Positions 43,313 through 52,594 of a DNA stretch of 64,000 nucleotides are shown piece after piece; within the stretch, counting starts at the first letter, position 1; the number at the start of each line of letters is the position of its first letter. The position numbers and the translations under genes are program-made. Source of the stretch: Microbacteriaceae bacterium (lineage in GTDB: Bacteria; Actinomycetota; Actinomycetes; Actinomycetales; Microbacteriaceae). The notes below the pieces were generated by a model that saw only the letters and a program-made list of their open reading frames with translations, was not told the origin of the DNA and did not search any database. The stretch is from contig JAODMT010000009.1 of the NCBI GenBank assembly GCA_025464975.1, positions 1 to 64,000 on the forward strand. The letters are read 5' to 3'.

Positions 43313-44731
43313 ATGACCATGCCGACACCGGTTACAACGACCGAGACGCCCAGTTTCGACGAGGCCGAGCTGCAGCGAAAGGCGAAGGACCACCTCTGGA
43401 TGCATTTCGCCAGGCAGTCCGTCATGGAGGACGGCCACGGAGTCCCGATCATCGTCAAGGGAGACGGCCACCACATCTGGGACTCGACGGGACGACGCTA
43501 CTTCGACGGGCTGAGTGGACTGTTCGTCGTGAACGCCGGGCACGGTCGCCGCCGCCTCGCCGAGGTCGCGGCCAAGCAGGCCGAGGAACTCGCCTTCTTC
43601 CCGATCTGGTCCTATGCGCATCCAAACGCCATCGAACTCGCGGACCGGCTCGCCTCCTACGCACCCGGAGACCTGAACCGGGTCTTCTTTTCCACCGGCG
43701 GCGGTGAGGCCGTGGAAACCGCGTTCAAGTTGGCCAAGTATTACTGGAAGCTCCAGGGGCAGCCGACCAAACACAAGGTGATCTCCCGCAACGTCGCGTA
43801 TCACGGCACCCCACAGGGGGCGCTCGCGATCACCGGAATTCCGGCGATGAAGGCGATGTTCGAACCGGTCACCCCCGGCGGATTCCGCGTTCCGAACACC
43901 AACTTCTACCGGGCAAGCGAGATGGGAGCACCGAGCGACGACCTCGCGGCCTTCGGCCTCTGGGCGGCAAACCGCATCGAGGAAATGATCCTGTTCGAGG
44001 GTCCGGAGACCGTCGCGGCCGTGTTCCTCGAGCCGGTGCAGAACAGCGGCGGCTGCTTCCCCCCGCCGCCCGGATACTTCGCGCGCGTGCGCGAGATCTG
44101 CGACCAGTACGACGTACTTCTCGTCGCCGACGAGGTGATCACCGGTTTCGGGCGCATCGGCAACTGGTTCGCATCCACCACCTACGGCTTCCAGCCCGAC
44201 ATGATCACCTGTGCAAAAGGAATGACGAGTGGCTACTCCCCGATCGGGGCGACCATCGTGAGTGACAGACTTTACGAACCCTTCAAGCACGGCGACACGT
44301 CGTTTTATCACGGATACACGTTCGGCGGTCATCCGGTTTCCGCAGCGGTCGCCCTCGCCAATCTCGATATCTTCGAGGAGGAGCGGCTCAACGAGAACGT
44401 GCGCGAGAACTCGCCGGCCTTCCGGGCGACCCTCGAGAAGCTGCTCGACCTTCCGATCGTCGGCGACGTTCGCGGTGATGGCTACTTCTTTGGAATCGAG
44501 CTGGTGAAGGACAAGGCGACGAAGGAGACCTTCACCGACGAGGAATCCGAACGGTTGCTTCGCGGCTTCATGTCCAAGGCCCTGTTCGACGCCGGCCTGT
44601 ATTGCCGCGCGGACGACCGGGGAGACCCGGTCGTGCAGCTCGCCCCTCCGCTGACCGTCGGCCAGCCCGAGTTCGATGAGATCGAGCAGATGCTTCGCGG
44701 CGTGCTCACCGAGGCGTGGACCCGGATCTAG
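43313..44731 (+). CDS. Class III aminotransferase, putrescine/omega-amino acid-pyruvate type
   Basis: 472 residues with an N-terminal KDHLWMHFARQSVMEDG segment characteristic of SpuC-like and omega-amine:pyruvate aminotransferases. PLP elements are FFSTGGGEAVETAFKLAKYYW, NVAYHGTPQGALAITG, LLVADEVITGFGRIG and the Schiff-base Lys in ITCAKGMTSGYSPIGA. It is expected to move the amino group of putrescine or a related amine to pyruvate, giving alanine, consistent with ald elsewhere in the window. It is preceded by the Lrp-type regulator and followed after 10 bp by the FAD oxidoreductase. Confidence 0.9.
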   Translation: MTMPTPVTTTETPSFDEAELQRKAKDHLWMHFARQSVMEDGHGVPIIVKGDGHHIWDSTGRRYFDGLSGLFVVNAGHGRRRLAEVAAKQAEELAFFPIWSYAHPNAIELADRLASYAPGDLNRVFFSTGGGEAVETAFKLAKYYWKLQGQPTKHKVISRNVAYHGTPQGALAITGIPAMKAMFEPVTPGGFRVPNTNFYRASEMGAPSDDLAAFGLWAANRIEEMILFEGPETVAAVFLEPVQNSGGCFPPPPGYFARVREICDQYDVLLVADEVITGFGRIGNWFASTTYGFQPDMITCAKGMTSGYSPIGATIVSDRLYEPFKHGDTSFYHGYTFGGHPVSAAVALANLDIFEEERLNENVRENSPAFRATLEKLLDLPIVGDVRGDGYFFGIELVKDKATKETFTDEESERLLRGFMSKALFDAGLYCRADDRGDPVVQLAPPLTVGQPEFDEIEQMLRGVLTEAWTRI

Positions 44732-44741
44732 GACCGGCAGA

Positions 44742-46151
44742 GTGACCGCCGCCGAACGCCGAACCGGCGCCGTCGCCCGTCCATACCGGCAGTTGAGCTT
44801 CTGGTTCGACTCGATGGCCGAGGCGGGGGCGGATGATTTCCTCCCCCGCCCGGCGCTGGCCGGCGACCTCGCAGCGGACGTCGCGATCGTCGGAGGCGGC
44901 CTCACCGGTCTCTGGACCGCGTATTACCTCGCCATCGCCGACCCGAATCTGCGCATCGTGGTCCTGGAGAAGGAGATAGCCGGGTTCGGGGCCTCGGGGC
45001 GGAACGGCGGCTGGTGCTCCGCCCTTTTCCCCGCCACGACCGCCGCGCTCGCGAGACGACATGGCAGGGCCGCGGCGCTCGGGATGCGACGCGCCATGAT
45101 CGACACCGTCGACGAGGTCCGGCGAGCGACCGAGTCTCTGGGAATCGAGTGCGACTACCGTCGGGGAGGAACGGTGACGATGGCCCGCGGGTCGGCTCAG
45201 CTTGCCGCCGCGAAGGCGGAATTCCGCGAGGCGGAGACCTGGGGCGTCGACGAGATTGAGCTGTGGGGCGCCGACCGCGTGCCGCGCGGGGCGGCCGGGG
45301 CGCTCGGCGCGACCTTTGATCCGGCGTGTGCCAGGGTTCATCCGGGAAAGCTCGTGCGGGGCCTCGCCCGGGCGGTTGAGGGCCTCGGCGTGCTGATTCT
45401 CGAGGGAACCGAGGTCGAGAGCTGGCGCCCGCGAGCCGTGACGACGAACCGCGGCGTGGTGACCGCCGAGACGATTGTCATCGCCGTCGAGGGCTATGCG
45501 GCGGCAATCCCGGAGACCCACCGGAGGGTGCTTCCCCTGTACTCGCTCATGATCGCGACGGAACCACTGTCCGAGGACACCTGGCGCGAAATCGGGATCT
45601 CGCACGGAGAAACCTTCACGGATTTCCGCCACCTCCTGATCTATGGTCAGCGCACCGCCGACAATCGCTTCGCCTTCGGCGGGCGGGGCGCCCGCTACCA
45701 CTGGGGCAGCAGCATCCGGCCGGATTACGACCGGATTCCGGCGGTGTTCGCGCATCTCGAGCGCACTCTCGGTGAGCTTTTTCCGGCATCCCGAACGGCG
45801 TCGGTCACCCATCGGTGGGGCGGACCGCTCGGCGTACCGCGAGACTGGCATGCCAGCGCGAGCTTCGATCCGGCGACGGGGATCGCGCTCGCCGGCGGGT
45901 ACGTAGGCGACGGGCTCAGCACGACCAATCTCGCCGGTCGCACCCTCACCGACCTCATCTTTCGGCGCGACACCGAGCTCACTGCCCTGCCGTGGGTGAA
46001 CCACCGTTCGCGCCGCTGGGAGCCGGAGCCGCTGCGATTCCTCGGGGCGAATGCCGGCCTCGCTGGAATGAGCTTCGCCGACCTGGAGGAACGAGTGACC
46101 GGGCGCCCGTCGGTCACCGCGCGGGTGCTCGGCCCGTTCACCGGACACTGA
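44742..46151 (+). CDS. FAD-dependent amine oxidoreductase, PuuB/DAO family
   Basis: 469 residues from GTG 44742, with AGGA upstream overlapping the end of the previous gene. The FAD-binding Rossmann motif is DVAIVGGGLTGLWTAYYLA, followed by LEKEIAGFGASGRNGGWCS, the DAO-family flavin segment. The C-terminus has HRWGGPLGVPRDWH and GYVGDGLSTTNLAGR. It is related to gamma-glutamylputrescine oxidase and similar enzymes, but no gamma-glutamylputrescine synthetase is present, so a free amine or amino acid may be the substrate. The same strand and 10-bp gap indicate an operon with the aminotransferase. Confidence 0.88.
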   Translation: MTAAERRTGAVARPYRQLSFWFDSMAEAGADDFLPRPALAGDLAADVAIVGGGLTGLWTAYYLAIADPNLRIVVLEKEIAGFGASGRNGGWCSALFPATTAALARRHGRAAALGMRRAMIDTVDEVRRATESLGIECDYRRGGTVTMARGSAQLAAAKAEFREAETWGVDEIELWGADRVPRGAAGALGATFDPACARVHPGKLVRGLARAVEGLGVLILEGTEVESWRPRAVTTNRGVVTAETIVIAVEGYAAAIPETHRRVLPLYSLMIATEPLSEDTWREIGISHGETFTDFRHLLIYGQRTADNRFAFGGRGARYHWGSSIRPDYDRIPAVFAHLERTLGELFPASRTASVTHRWGGPLGVPRDWHASASFDPATGIALAGGYVGDGLSTTNLAGRTLTDLIFRRDTELTALPWVNHRSRRWEPEPLRFLGANAGLAGMSFADLEERVTGRPSVTARVLGPFTGH

Positions 46152-46168
46152 CGGCCGAGCCTGCCCGA

Positions 46169-48061
46169 CTAGACCGCCTCCTCCGCCGCCTCCGCGAACT
46201 GCGCGTTATACAGACGGTAATAGGCGCCCTCCGCGGCAAGCAGTTCGACGTGCGTTCCCTGTTCGACGATGCTCCCCGCCTCCATCACGAGGATGAGGTC
46301 GGCGTCGCGGATGGTCGACAGCCGGTGCGCGATCACGAAACTGGTCCGATCGGTGCGCAGCGCCTTCATCGCCTTCTGTACCAGAATTTCGGTCCGGGTG
46401 TCGACCGAACTCGTCGCCTCGTCGAGAATCAGCACGCTCGGCCGGGAGAGGAACGCGCGCGCGATCGTGAGCAGCTGCTTCTCCCCCGCGCTGACGTTCG
46501 AGGCCTCGTCATCGAGAACGGTGTCGTAGCCGTCGGGAAGCGAGTGCACGAAGCGGTCGACATAGGTCGAACGGGCCGCCTCGAGGATGTCCTCCTCACT
46601 CGCGTCCGGTCGGCCGTAGGCGATGTTCTCCCGGATGGTTCCGCCGAACAGCCAGGTGTCTTGCAGCACCATTCCCATCCGTGACCGAAGATCATCGCGA
46701 GTCATAGTCGCGGTGTCGACGCCATCGAGGGTGATCCGCCCGGAGTCGAGTTCGTAGAACCGCATCATCAGATTGACCAGGGTCGTCTTCCCCGCCCCGG
46801 TCGGCCCGACAATCGCGACGGTCTGGCCGGGCTCGGCCTCGAGCGACAGGTTGTCGATGAGCGGGGTCTCCGCGGCGTAGCGGAACGACACCGCCTCGAA
46901 CGCGAGCCGGCCCGCGGTCGCCGATCCCGGGGTCTCTGCCGGGGCCGGATCCGCCGACTGCTCCCCGGCATCCAGAAGCTCGAATACTCGCTCCGCCGAC
47001 GCGACGCCAGACTGCAACAGATTGGCCATGCTGCCGAGCTGGGTGAGCGGTTGAGTGAACTGCCGCGAGTACTGGATGAACGCGGTGACGTCACCGAGTC
47101 CAAGGCCGCCGGATGTGACGAATAGCCCTCCGACAACCGCGATAGCCACATAGACGAGGTTCCCAACGAACATCATCGCCGGCATGATGATCCCGCTGAC
47201 GAACTGGGCGCCGAAACTTGCCCGGAATAGCTCGTCGTTCTTCTCGCTGAATTGCTTCTCGACCTCACGGTGACGCCCGAAGACCTTCACGAGGGCGTGC
47301 CCGGTGAAGGTCTCCTCGATCTGGGCGTTGAGCTCACCGGTGTGCTTCCACTGCGCGACGAAGAGCTTTTGCGAACGCTTGGCGATCATGCTGGTGATCA
47401 AAACGGTGAGCGGAATGGTCACGAGCGCGATGAGAGCGAGAAGCGGGGAGATCAGGAACATCATGACCATCACCCCGACCACCGTGAGCACAGAGGTGAG
47501 CAGTTGGCTCAGGGTCTGCTGAAGGCTCTGCGACACGTTGTCGATGTCGTTGGTGACCCGGCTGAGAAGTTCACCGCGCTGCATCCGATCGAAGTAGCTG
47601 AGCGGAAGCCGGTTGATCTTCAGCTCGATCTCGGACCGCAAGCGATACACGGTGCGTTGCACGACCCCGTTGAGCACGAGCCCTTGCACATAGCCGAAGA
47701 CTGACGCGAGAACGTAGAACAGCAGGAGCAGCATGAGGATCCTGCCGACCGCGGCGAAATCGATGCCGGGACCGGGCGTCGGCAGGTTGGCCGAGACGAA
47801 CCCGTTGTAGATGAGATTGATCGCCTCGCCGAGCAGCTTGGGACCGATCACCGTGAAGAAGACGCTGACGACCGTGAGCACGGCGACGATTGCCAGTCGG
47901 GCCGCCTCCGGGCGAAGGCGTCCCGCGAGCCGTTTGGCCGATGGGCCGAAGTTCTGCGACTTCTCCACCGGCATCCCGGCGCCAGCGAACGGGCCACCGC
48001 CTCCGGGTCCGCGCCGCATCGGCGGCCGGTTGGGGATCCTCGTGTCTTTCGAGTCGCTCAT
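46169..48061 (-). CDS. ABC exporter half-transporter (TMD-NBD), second of pair
   Basis: 630 residues. A Pro/Gly-rich N-terminal tail (MSDSKDTRIPNRPPMRRG) leads into six membrane helices (about 55-340) and a nucleotide-binding domain with GPTGAGKTTLVNL, signature NVSAGEKQLL and Walker B VLILDEATSSVD. The signature reads SAGEK instead of SGGQ. ATG 48061 overlaps the stop of the upstream half-transporter by four bases, so the two probably form a heterodimeric multidrug or lipid exporter. Confidence 0.92.
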   Translation of the reverse strand: MSDSKDTRIPNRPPMRRGPGGGGPFAGAGMPVEKSQNFGPSAKRLAGRLRPEAARLAIVAVLTVVSVFFTVIGPKLLGEAINLIYNGFVSANLPTPGPGIDFAAVGRILMLLLLFYVLASVFGYVQGLVLNGVVQRTVYRLRSEIELKINRLPLSYFDRMQRGELLSRVTNDIDNVSQSLQQTLSQLLTSVLTVVGVMVMMFLISPLLALIALVTIPLTVLITSMIAKRSQKLFVAQWKHTGELNAQIEETFTGHALVKVFGRHREVEKQFSEKNDELFRASFGAQFVSGIIMPAMMFVGNLVYVAIAVVGGLFVTSGGLGLGDVTAFIQYSRQFTQPLTQLGSMANLLQSGVASAERVFELLDAGEQSADPAPAETPGSATAGRLAFEAVSFRYAAETPLIDNLSLEAEPGQTVAIVGPTGAGKTTLVNLMMRFYELDSGRITLDGVDTATMTRDDLRSRMGMVLQDTWLFGGTIRENIAYGRPDASEEDILEAARSTYVDRFVHSLPDGYDTVLDDEASNVSAGEKQLLTIARAFLSRPSVLILDEATSSVDTRTEILVQKAMKALRTDRTSFVIAHRLSTIRDADLILVMEAGSIVEQGTHVELLAAEGAYYRLYNAQFAEAAEEAV

Positions 48062-49791
48062 GCTGCCTCCTCCGCAGTCAGTTGTGATTCGACGATTTCC
48101 CGGTAGGTAGGCGACGTGCCGAGAAGTTCATCGTGCGTTCCGCGACCGACGACGCGGCCGTCCTCAAGCACGATGATTTGGTCGGCGTCGATGATGGTCG
48201 AAATGCGTTGCGCGACGATGATCATGGTTGCGCCGTCGACGTTTCGGGCGAGGGCCTGCCTCAACCTGGCATCCGTGGCGAGATCGAGGGCGGAGAACGA
48301 GTCGTCGAAGACGTAGATCTCCGGGCGCTTCACGAGCGCCCGTGCGATTGCGAGACGTTGCCTCTGTCCTCCGGAGACGTTGGTGCCGCCTTGCGCGATT
48401 GTCGCATCGAGCCCGCCCGGCATCTCGGTCACGAAATCTGTGGCCTGGGCGATGTCGAGGGCGGTCCAAAGCTCGGCGTCCGTGGCATCCGGCTTGCCGT
48501 AACGAAGGTTGCTCGCGACCGTCCCGGAGAACAGGTACGGCTTCTGAGGGACCAGACCGATTCGACCCCAGAGCAGGTCCGGGTCGAGCCGGCGAACGTC
48601 GACCCCGTCGACAAACACGGTGCCGGAGGTCGCGTCGAACAGTCTCGGAAGGAGATTGACCAGTGTCGTCTTGCCGGCGCCGGTGCTTCCGATGATCGCT
48701 GTGGTGCGGCCCTGCGGCACCGTGAAGGTGAGACCGCGCAGCACGGGCTGCTCCGCTCCTGGATAGGCAAAGCCGACGTCCCGCAGTTCGACCCGGCCGC
48801 GTCCCTCCAGAGTCGTCACCGGATCCGCCGGCGGCACCACCGTCGTCTGAGTGTTCAATACCTCGCCGATTCGATCGGCGCTCACCGAGGCGCGCGGGAT
48901 CATCATCGCCATGAAGGTGGCCATCATCACCGCCATGAGGATCTGCACCAGATATTGCAGGAACGCGGTGAGGGTTCCAATCTGCATCGATCCGTCACTC
49001 ACCCGGAACGCTCCGAACCAGATGACCGCGACGCTCGACACGTTGAGCACGAGCATCACGATCGGGAACATGAGCGAACTGAGCCGGCCGACGCGGAACG
49101 CGGTCGCGGTCACCTCGTCATTTGCCCTACGAAACCGGTTGACCTCGACATTCTCCCGCACGAAGGCTCGAACTACGCGAATGCCGGAGAGCTGTTCCCT
49201 GAGGATGCGGTTGATCACGTCGATGCGCTTCTGCATGAGTCGGAACTGCGGCACCATGCGGGAAATCACGAGGCTGATCGAGATGATGAGCACCGGAATA
49301 CTCACGGCCATGAGCCAGGACAGCTGCAGATCCTGCTGGAGTGCGAGCACAATACCGCCGATGGCGAGGATGGGCGCCGAGACAAGCATGGTGCAGGTCA
49401 TGAGCACGAGCATTTGAATCTGTTGCACGTCGTTGGTGCTGCGCGTGATCAGCGACGGGGCTCCGAAGGAGGTCACTTCTCGCTCCGAGAACTCCCCGAC
49501 ACGATGGAATACTGCCGAGCGCAAGTCACGCCCGAGCCCCATCGCCACTCGCGCGCCGAAGTAGACGGCGGTGATCGAGCAGGCGATCTGAAGCACCGTG
49601 ACACCGAGCATGATCGCGCCGAAGTCGAGAATGTAGCCCGTGTCGCCCTTCGTCACGCCGTTGTCGATTATGGCGGCGTTGAGGGTCGGCAAATAGAGGG
49701 ACGCGATCGACTGGAGCAGTTGAAAGAAGATGACACCGCCGAGAAGCCGGGCGTGGGGTCGCAGGTAGCTACGCAACAGAGTGACGAGCAT
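48058..49791 (-). CDS. ABC exporter half-transporter (TMD-NBD), first of pair
   Basis: 577 residues. ATG 49791 has GAAGGA nine bases upstream; a TTG at 49797 would leave too short a spacing. Six membrane helices (LGGVIFFQLLQSIASLYLPTLN onward) precede a nucleotide-binding domain: GSTGAGKTTLVNL, signature VSGGQRQRLAIARAL, with YVFDDSFSALD as Walker B. Here Walker B is followed by Ser instead of the catalytic Glu, the pattern of the degenerate site in heterodimeric exporters. The TetR gene ends two bases before. Confidence 0.92.
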   Translation of the reverse strand: MLVTLLRSYLRPHARLLGGVIFFQLLQSIASLYLPTLNAAIIDNGVTKGDTGYILDFGAIMLGVTVLQIACSITAVYFGARVAMGLGRDLRSAVFHRVGEFSEREVTSFGAPSLITRSTNDVQQIQMLVLMTCTMLVSAPILAIGGIVLALQQDLQLSWLMAVSIPVLIISISLVISRMVPQFRLMQKRIDVINRILREQLSGIRVVRAFVRENVEVNRFRRANDEVTATAFRVGRLSSLMFPIVMLVLNVSSVAVIWFGAFRVSDGSMQIGTLTAFLQYLVQILMAVMMATFMAMMIPRASVSADRIGEVLNTQTTVVPPADPVTTLEGRGRVELRDVGFAYPGAEQPVLRGLTFTVPQGRTTAIIGSTGAGKTTLVNLLPRLFDATSGTVFVDGVDVRRLDPDLLWGRIGLVPQKPYLFSGTVASNLRYGKPDATDAELWTALDIAQATDFVTEMPGGLDATIAQGGTNVSGGQRQRLAIARALVKRPEIYVFDDSFSALDLATDARLRQALARNVDGATMIIVAQRISTIIDADQIIVLEDGRVVGRGTHDELLGTSPTYREIVESQLTAEEAA

Positions 49792-49793
49792 GG

Positions 49794-50378
49794 TCAAGCG
49801 TCCTTCTCTCGATTAGCGGCGATGCCGTGGAGGATTAGGTCGGTCAATTCGTCGGTAGTGAACGGGGCCTCCCGATTGAGGTGGCCGATCGATGATGCGA
49901 AGGCGACGAGTCGGATGAAGTGGGTCGCGTGGGTGACGTCGATCCGCAGACGCGGAATCTCATCGGCGAGCACGTCGGCGAGGAGTTCGGCGAAGCCGCT
50001 TCGCACGTCGAGACCGGGTGGGCGGCCGGTCATCCCGCTCGCCGCCATGATGCCGATCACTCCCTCGAACCGAGCACGCAGGTGGAACACAATGTCGTGG
50101 ACCTTCTGCTCGAGCGGGAGGTCGGTGTCGATGGAACGCAACATTGCGCGCAGTGGCAGGGGGTCCATGAAGCGCTCGACGGCGGCGCGGATGATGGAGT
50201 CCTTGTCGCCGAACGCGCGGAACAGGGTTCCCTCGGCCACCCCGGCTCGCTCGGCGATCTGCCTGGTCGTGACCTCGCTGCCGAACTCGAGAAGGAGCGG
50301 TACGACGACATCGACGATCGCCTCTCTTCGGTCTTCGACGGAGAGCGGCTTGGCTCGGTGGGTCTTCGTTGTCGGCAC
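49794..50378 (-). CDS. TetR family transcriptional regulator
   Basis: 194 residues from GTG 50378 (VPTTKTHRAKPLSVEDRREAIV). The helix-turn-helix is TTRQIAERAGVAEGTLFRAFGDKDSIIRAAVERF. The C-terminal domain is variable, as in the family. A frame extending to GTG 50414 would include the palindromic operator at 50394-50409, so the shorter start is preferred. It leads an operon with the two ABC exporter genes, which it probably represses. Confidence 0.92.
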   Translation of the reverse strand: MPTTKTHRAKPLSVEDRREAIVDVVVPLLLEFGSEVTTRQIAERAGVAEGTLFRAFGDKDSIIRAAVERFMDPLPLRAMLRSIDTDLPLEQKVHDIVFHLRARFEGVIGIMAASGMTGRPPGLDVRSGFAELLADVLADEIPRLRIDVTHATHFIRLVAFASSIGHLNREAPFTTDELTDLILHGIAANREKDA

Positions 50379-50393
50379 CGCTTCAGCATAGTG

Positions 50394-50409
50394 GAGTGAG
50401 CGCTCACTC
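50394..50409. promoter_or_regulatory. TetR-type palindromic operator
   Basis: GAGTGAGCGCTCACTC is a perfect 16-bp palindrome 16 bp upstream of the chosen tetR start and 59 bp before the divergent oxidoreductase gene. Its shape is typical of autoregulated TetR operators, and its position allows control in both directions. Confidence 0.75.
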
Positions 50410-50468
50410 ACCACCGTTCGCTCGAGTCAGTCTGGATGCCGCTCCTGGTCGCTGCGTAAACTGGCAAA

Positions 50469-51383
50469 ATGTCGAGAATCGTGCAGTACAGCAGCTACGG
50501 CGGCCCGGAAGTGCTCGATATCGTCGAGGTGGACGAGCCACACGCTGGTCACGGCCAGGTGCGGGTCGCGGTGCGAGCGGCCGGCCTCAACGCCTTCGAT
50601 TTCAAGGTGCGCCAGGATCCGCAATACATGCCGAGCCACTCGCTTCCGAGCAAGCAGGGCAACGAGTTCGCCGGCGTGATCGACGAGATCGGCGACGGTG
50701 TCGAGGAGATCGAGCCCGGGTTGGAAGTGCTCGGCTGGACCAGTTTTGGCGCCCAGGCGGACTACGTGGTCGTGCCTGCCTCCCACGTTGCGCCCAAACC
50801 GGCCGCGCTCGACTGGGCGACAGCCGGCGGGATCGGACTCGTCGGCAACACGGCGAACCGGGCCACCATCGCCGTCGATCCGAAGCCCGGAGACACCGTG
50901 CTCGTGAGCGCGGCGGCCGGCGGTGTTGGGCTGTTCGCGTGCCAGTTCGCGATGCTCGACGGCGCCACAGTGATCGGAACGGCGAGCGAGCGGCACCACG
51001 AGGTCCTCCGCCGGATGGGGATCATCCCCGTGACCTACGGGGTTGGACTCGTCGACCGACTGCGCATCGCGGCGCCTCAGGGCATCACCGCCGTGATCGA
51101 CAACGCCGGGCAGGAGAGCGTTGAGGCGGCAATCGAGCTGGGAGTCGACCCGTCACGCATTAACTCGATCGTGTGGTCCGAGGGTGCCGAGAGGTACGGC
51201 ATCTCTACCGTCGGAGGCGGCGGGAAGACCGCAGAGAATCTGGCCCAGCTTGCGGAACTCGTCGCCGTGGGCCGTCTCGTGATGCCCATAGCCGCGACCT
51301 ATCCGCTCGCCGAGGTCCGGCAGGCCTACGAGCACCTCGAGACCCGCCACCTCCTCGGCAAGGTCGTGCTCACCGTCCCCTAG
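50469..51383 (+). CDS. NADP-dependent oxidoreductase, quinone reductase-like MDR family
   Basis: 304 residues of the zinc-independent medium-chain dehydrogenase/reductase family. The N-terminal GroES-like domain is IVQYSSYGGPEVLDIVEVDEP and AAGLNAFDFKVRQ. The nucleotide-binding motif is TVLVSAAAGGVGLFACQFA. Zinc-ligand residues of alcohol dehydrogenases are absent. Divergent from tetR across the palindromic operator, it may be part of the same stress or xenobiotic response. The substrate is unknown. Confidence 0.88.
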   Translation: MSRIVQYSSYGGPEVLDIVEVDEPHAGHGQVRVAVRAAGLNAFDFKVRQDPQYMPSHSLPSKQGNEFAGVIDEIGDGVEEIEPGLEVLGWTSFGAQADYVVVPASHVAPKPAALDWATAGGIGLVGNTANRATIAVDPKPGDTVLVSAAAGGVGLFACQFAMLDGATVIGTASERHHEVLRRMGIIPVTYGVGLVDRLRIAAPQGITAVIDNAGQESVEAAIELGVDPSRINSIVWSEGAERYGISTVGGGGKTAENLAQLAELVAVGRLVMPIAATYPLAEVRQAYEHLETRHLLGKVVLTVP

Positions 51384-51444
51384 GAACCCCGTGGGTCGAG
51401 TAGGTCGCGCAGCGATCGTATCGAGACCGTTCGATGCAAAGGGA

Positions 51445-51472
51445 GCACCCGCAGGCTCTGGCCCGCGGGTGC
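51445..51472. terminator. Bidirectional hairpin between convergent genes
   Basis: GCACCCGC (51445-51452) and GCGGGTGC (51465-51472) form a perfect 8-bp stem with a 12-nt loop, in the 119-bp gap between two convergent oxidoreductase genes. TTCGAT at 51430 and ATCGAA at 51484 form an outer inverted repeat. Confidence 0.6.
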
Positions 51473-51502
51473 ACCAACGTCAGATCGAAGGGGCGAGCAG
51501 CG

Positions 51503-52474
51503 TCAGCTCGGGTTGGCGAAGAGCGCGGAGATCTCGGCGACCTCGGCCGCCGTGGGGGTCCATTCCGTTGCCGCGGTCGCGTTCTGCACGATCTGCTCGG
51601 GCTTGGTCGCACCGGCGATCACGCTCGTCAGACCGGGCTGCGCGAGAAGCCACGCGAAGGTCGCGGAGAGCATGGACACACCGCGCTCGGCACAGAACGC
51701 CTCGTACTTCTCGATGGTGTCCCACGGAGCGGTTTCGAGCAGATGCGGACGCAGCGACATGATGCGGCTGTCCGCCGGGCCGCCGGAGCGCGAGAACTTT
51801 CCGGTGAACAGCCCGTTGTAGAGCGGGAAGAACGGCAGGAATCCAAGACCGTACGCGTTTACCGCCGGAAGTACCTCTAGCTCCGCCCCGCGAACGAGGA
51901 GCGAGTATTCGTTCTGGGCCGAGATGAATTTGGGATGCCCGCCGAGAGCGGCCTTGTACTCGGCATCCGCGATCTGCCAGCCGCTGAGGTTGGAGTGACC
52001 GATGTAGCGCACCTTGCCCTCGGTGATGAGGTCATCGAGCACCGAAAGGGTTTCCTCGATCGGCGTGGTGTGGTCCGGGGTGTGCAGCTGGTACAGGTCG
52101 ATCCAGTCGGTCTGGAGGCGGCGAAGGGATGCCTCGACCGCGAGTCGCACGTAGCGCCGAGATCCGCGGGCTCCCCAGTCCGGTCCGTTGGCCCCGGCCA
52201 TGTCCATTCCGAACTTGGTGGCGAGCACGATGTCGTTGCGCCGGCCCTTGAGGGAATTCCCCATGAGGGTCTCGCTCAGTCCGCGCTCTCCCCCATAGAT
52301 GTCGGCAGTATCGAAGAGCGTGATGCCCGCATCGATGGCGGCGTGAATGACCGCGTCGGTTCCCGCTTGGGTCTCGCTCGCCGTGTTCGGTCGTCCGAAG
52401 TTGTTGCACCCCAATCCGATGGTCGAGACGACGAGTCCGGAGTTGCCAAGAGTGCGGTATTCGATGTTAGCCAT
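51503..52474 (-). CDS. Aldo/keto reductase
   Basis: NADPH-dependent oxidoreductase of 323 residues with a TIM-barrel fold. EYRTLGNSGLVVSTIGLGCNNFG opens the protein, LFDTADIYGGERGLSETLMG carries the catalytic Asp and Tyr, and VLATKFG the Lys. Later YIGHSNLSGWQI and QNEYSLLVR match the cofactor region, and SVIAGATKPEQIVQN the C-terminal phosphate-binding part. It probably acts on small aldehydes or ketones. It is convergent with the quinone-reductase-like gene. Confidence 0.93.
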   Translation of the reverse strand: MANIEYRTLGNSGLVVSTIGLGCNNFGRPNTASETQAGTDAVIHAAIDAGITLFDTADIYGGERGLSETLMGNSLKGRRNDIVLATKFGMDMAGANGPDWGARGSRRYVRLAVEASLRRLQTDWIDLYQLHTPDHTTPIEETLSVLDDLITEGKVRYIGHSNLSGWQIADAEYKAALGGHPKFISAQNEYSLLVRGAELEVLPAVNAYGLGFLPFFPLYNGLFTGKFSRSGGPADSRIMSLRPHLLETAPWDTIEKYEAFCAERGVSMLSATFAWLLAQPGLTSVIAGATKPEQIVQNATAATEWTPTAAEVAEISALFANPS

Positions 52475-52594
52475 GGTTCAAGCCTAGGGTGCGATTGGTC
52501 GGTGTCTCCTCACCCACAACCGGGGATCGGATGCGCTATCCCCGTGTCCGAAAAGCGCCAGAGGGGCGTCGGATGTCCCGGCTACAGTCGAACC

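Noticed and set aside
48133-50391. Long plus-strand open frame (about 750 codons) opposite the ABC exporter and TetR genes
   Set aside because: It is an antisense shadow of well-supported genes; its translation is Arg/His/Asp-rich with no domain or ribosome-binding site.
49794-50414. TetR start at GTG 50414
   Set aside because: The palindromic operator would fall inside the coding sequence; GTG 50378 leaves it upstream.
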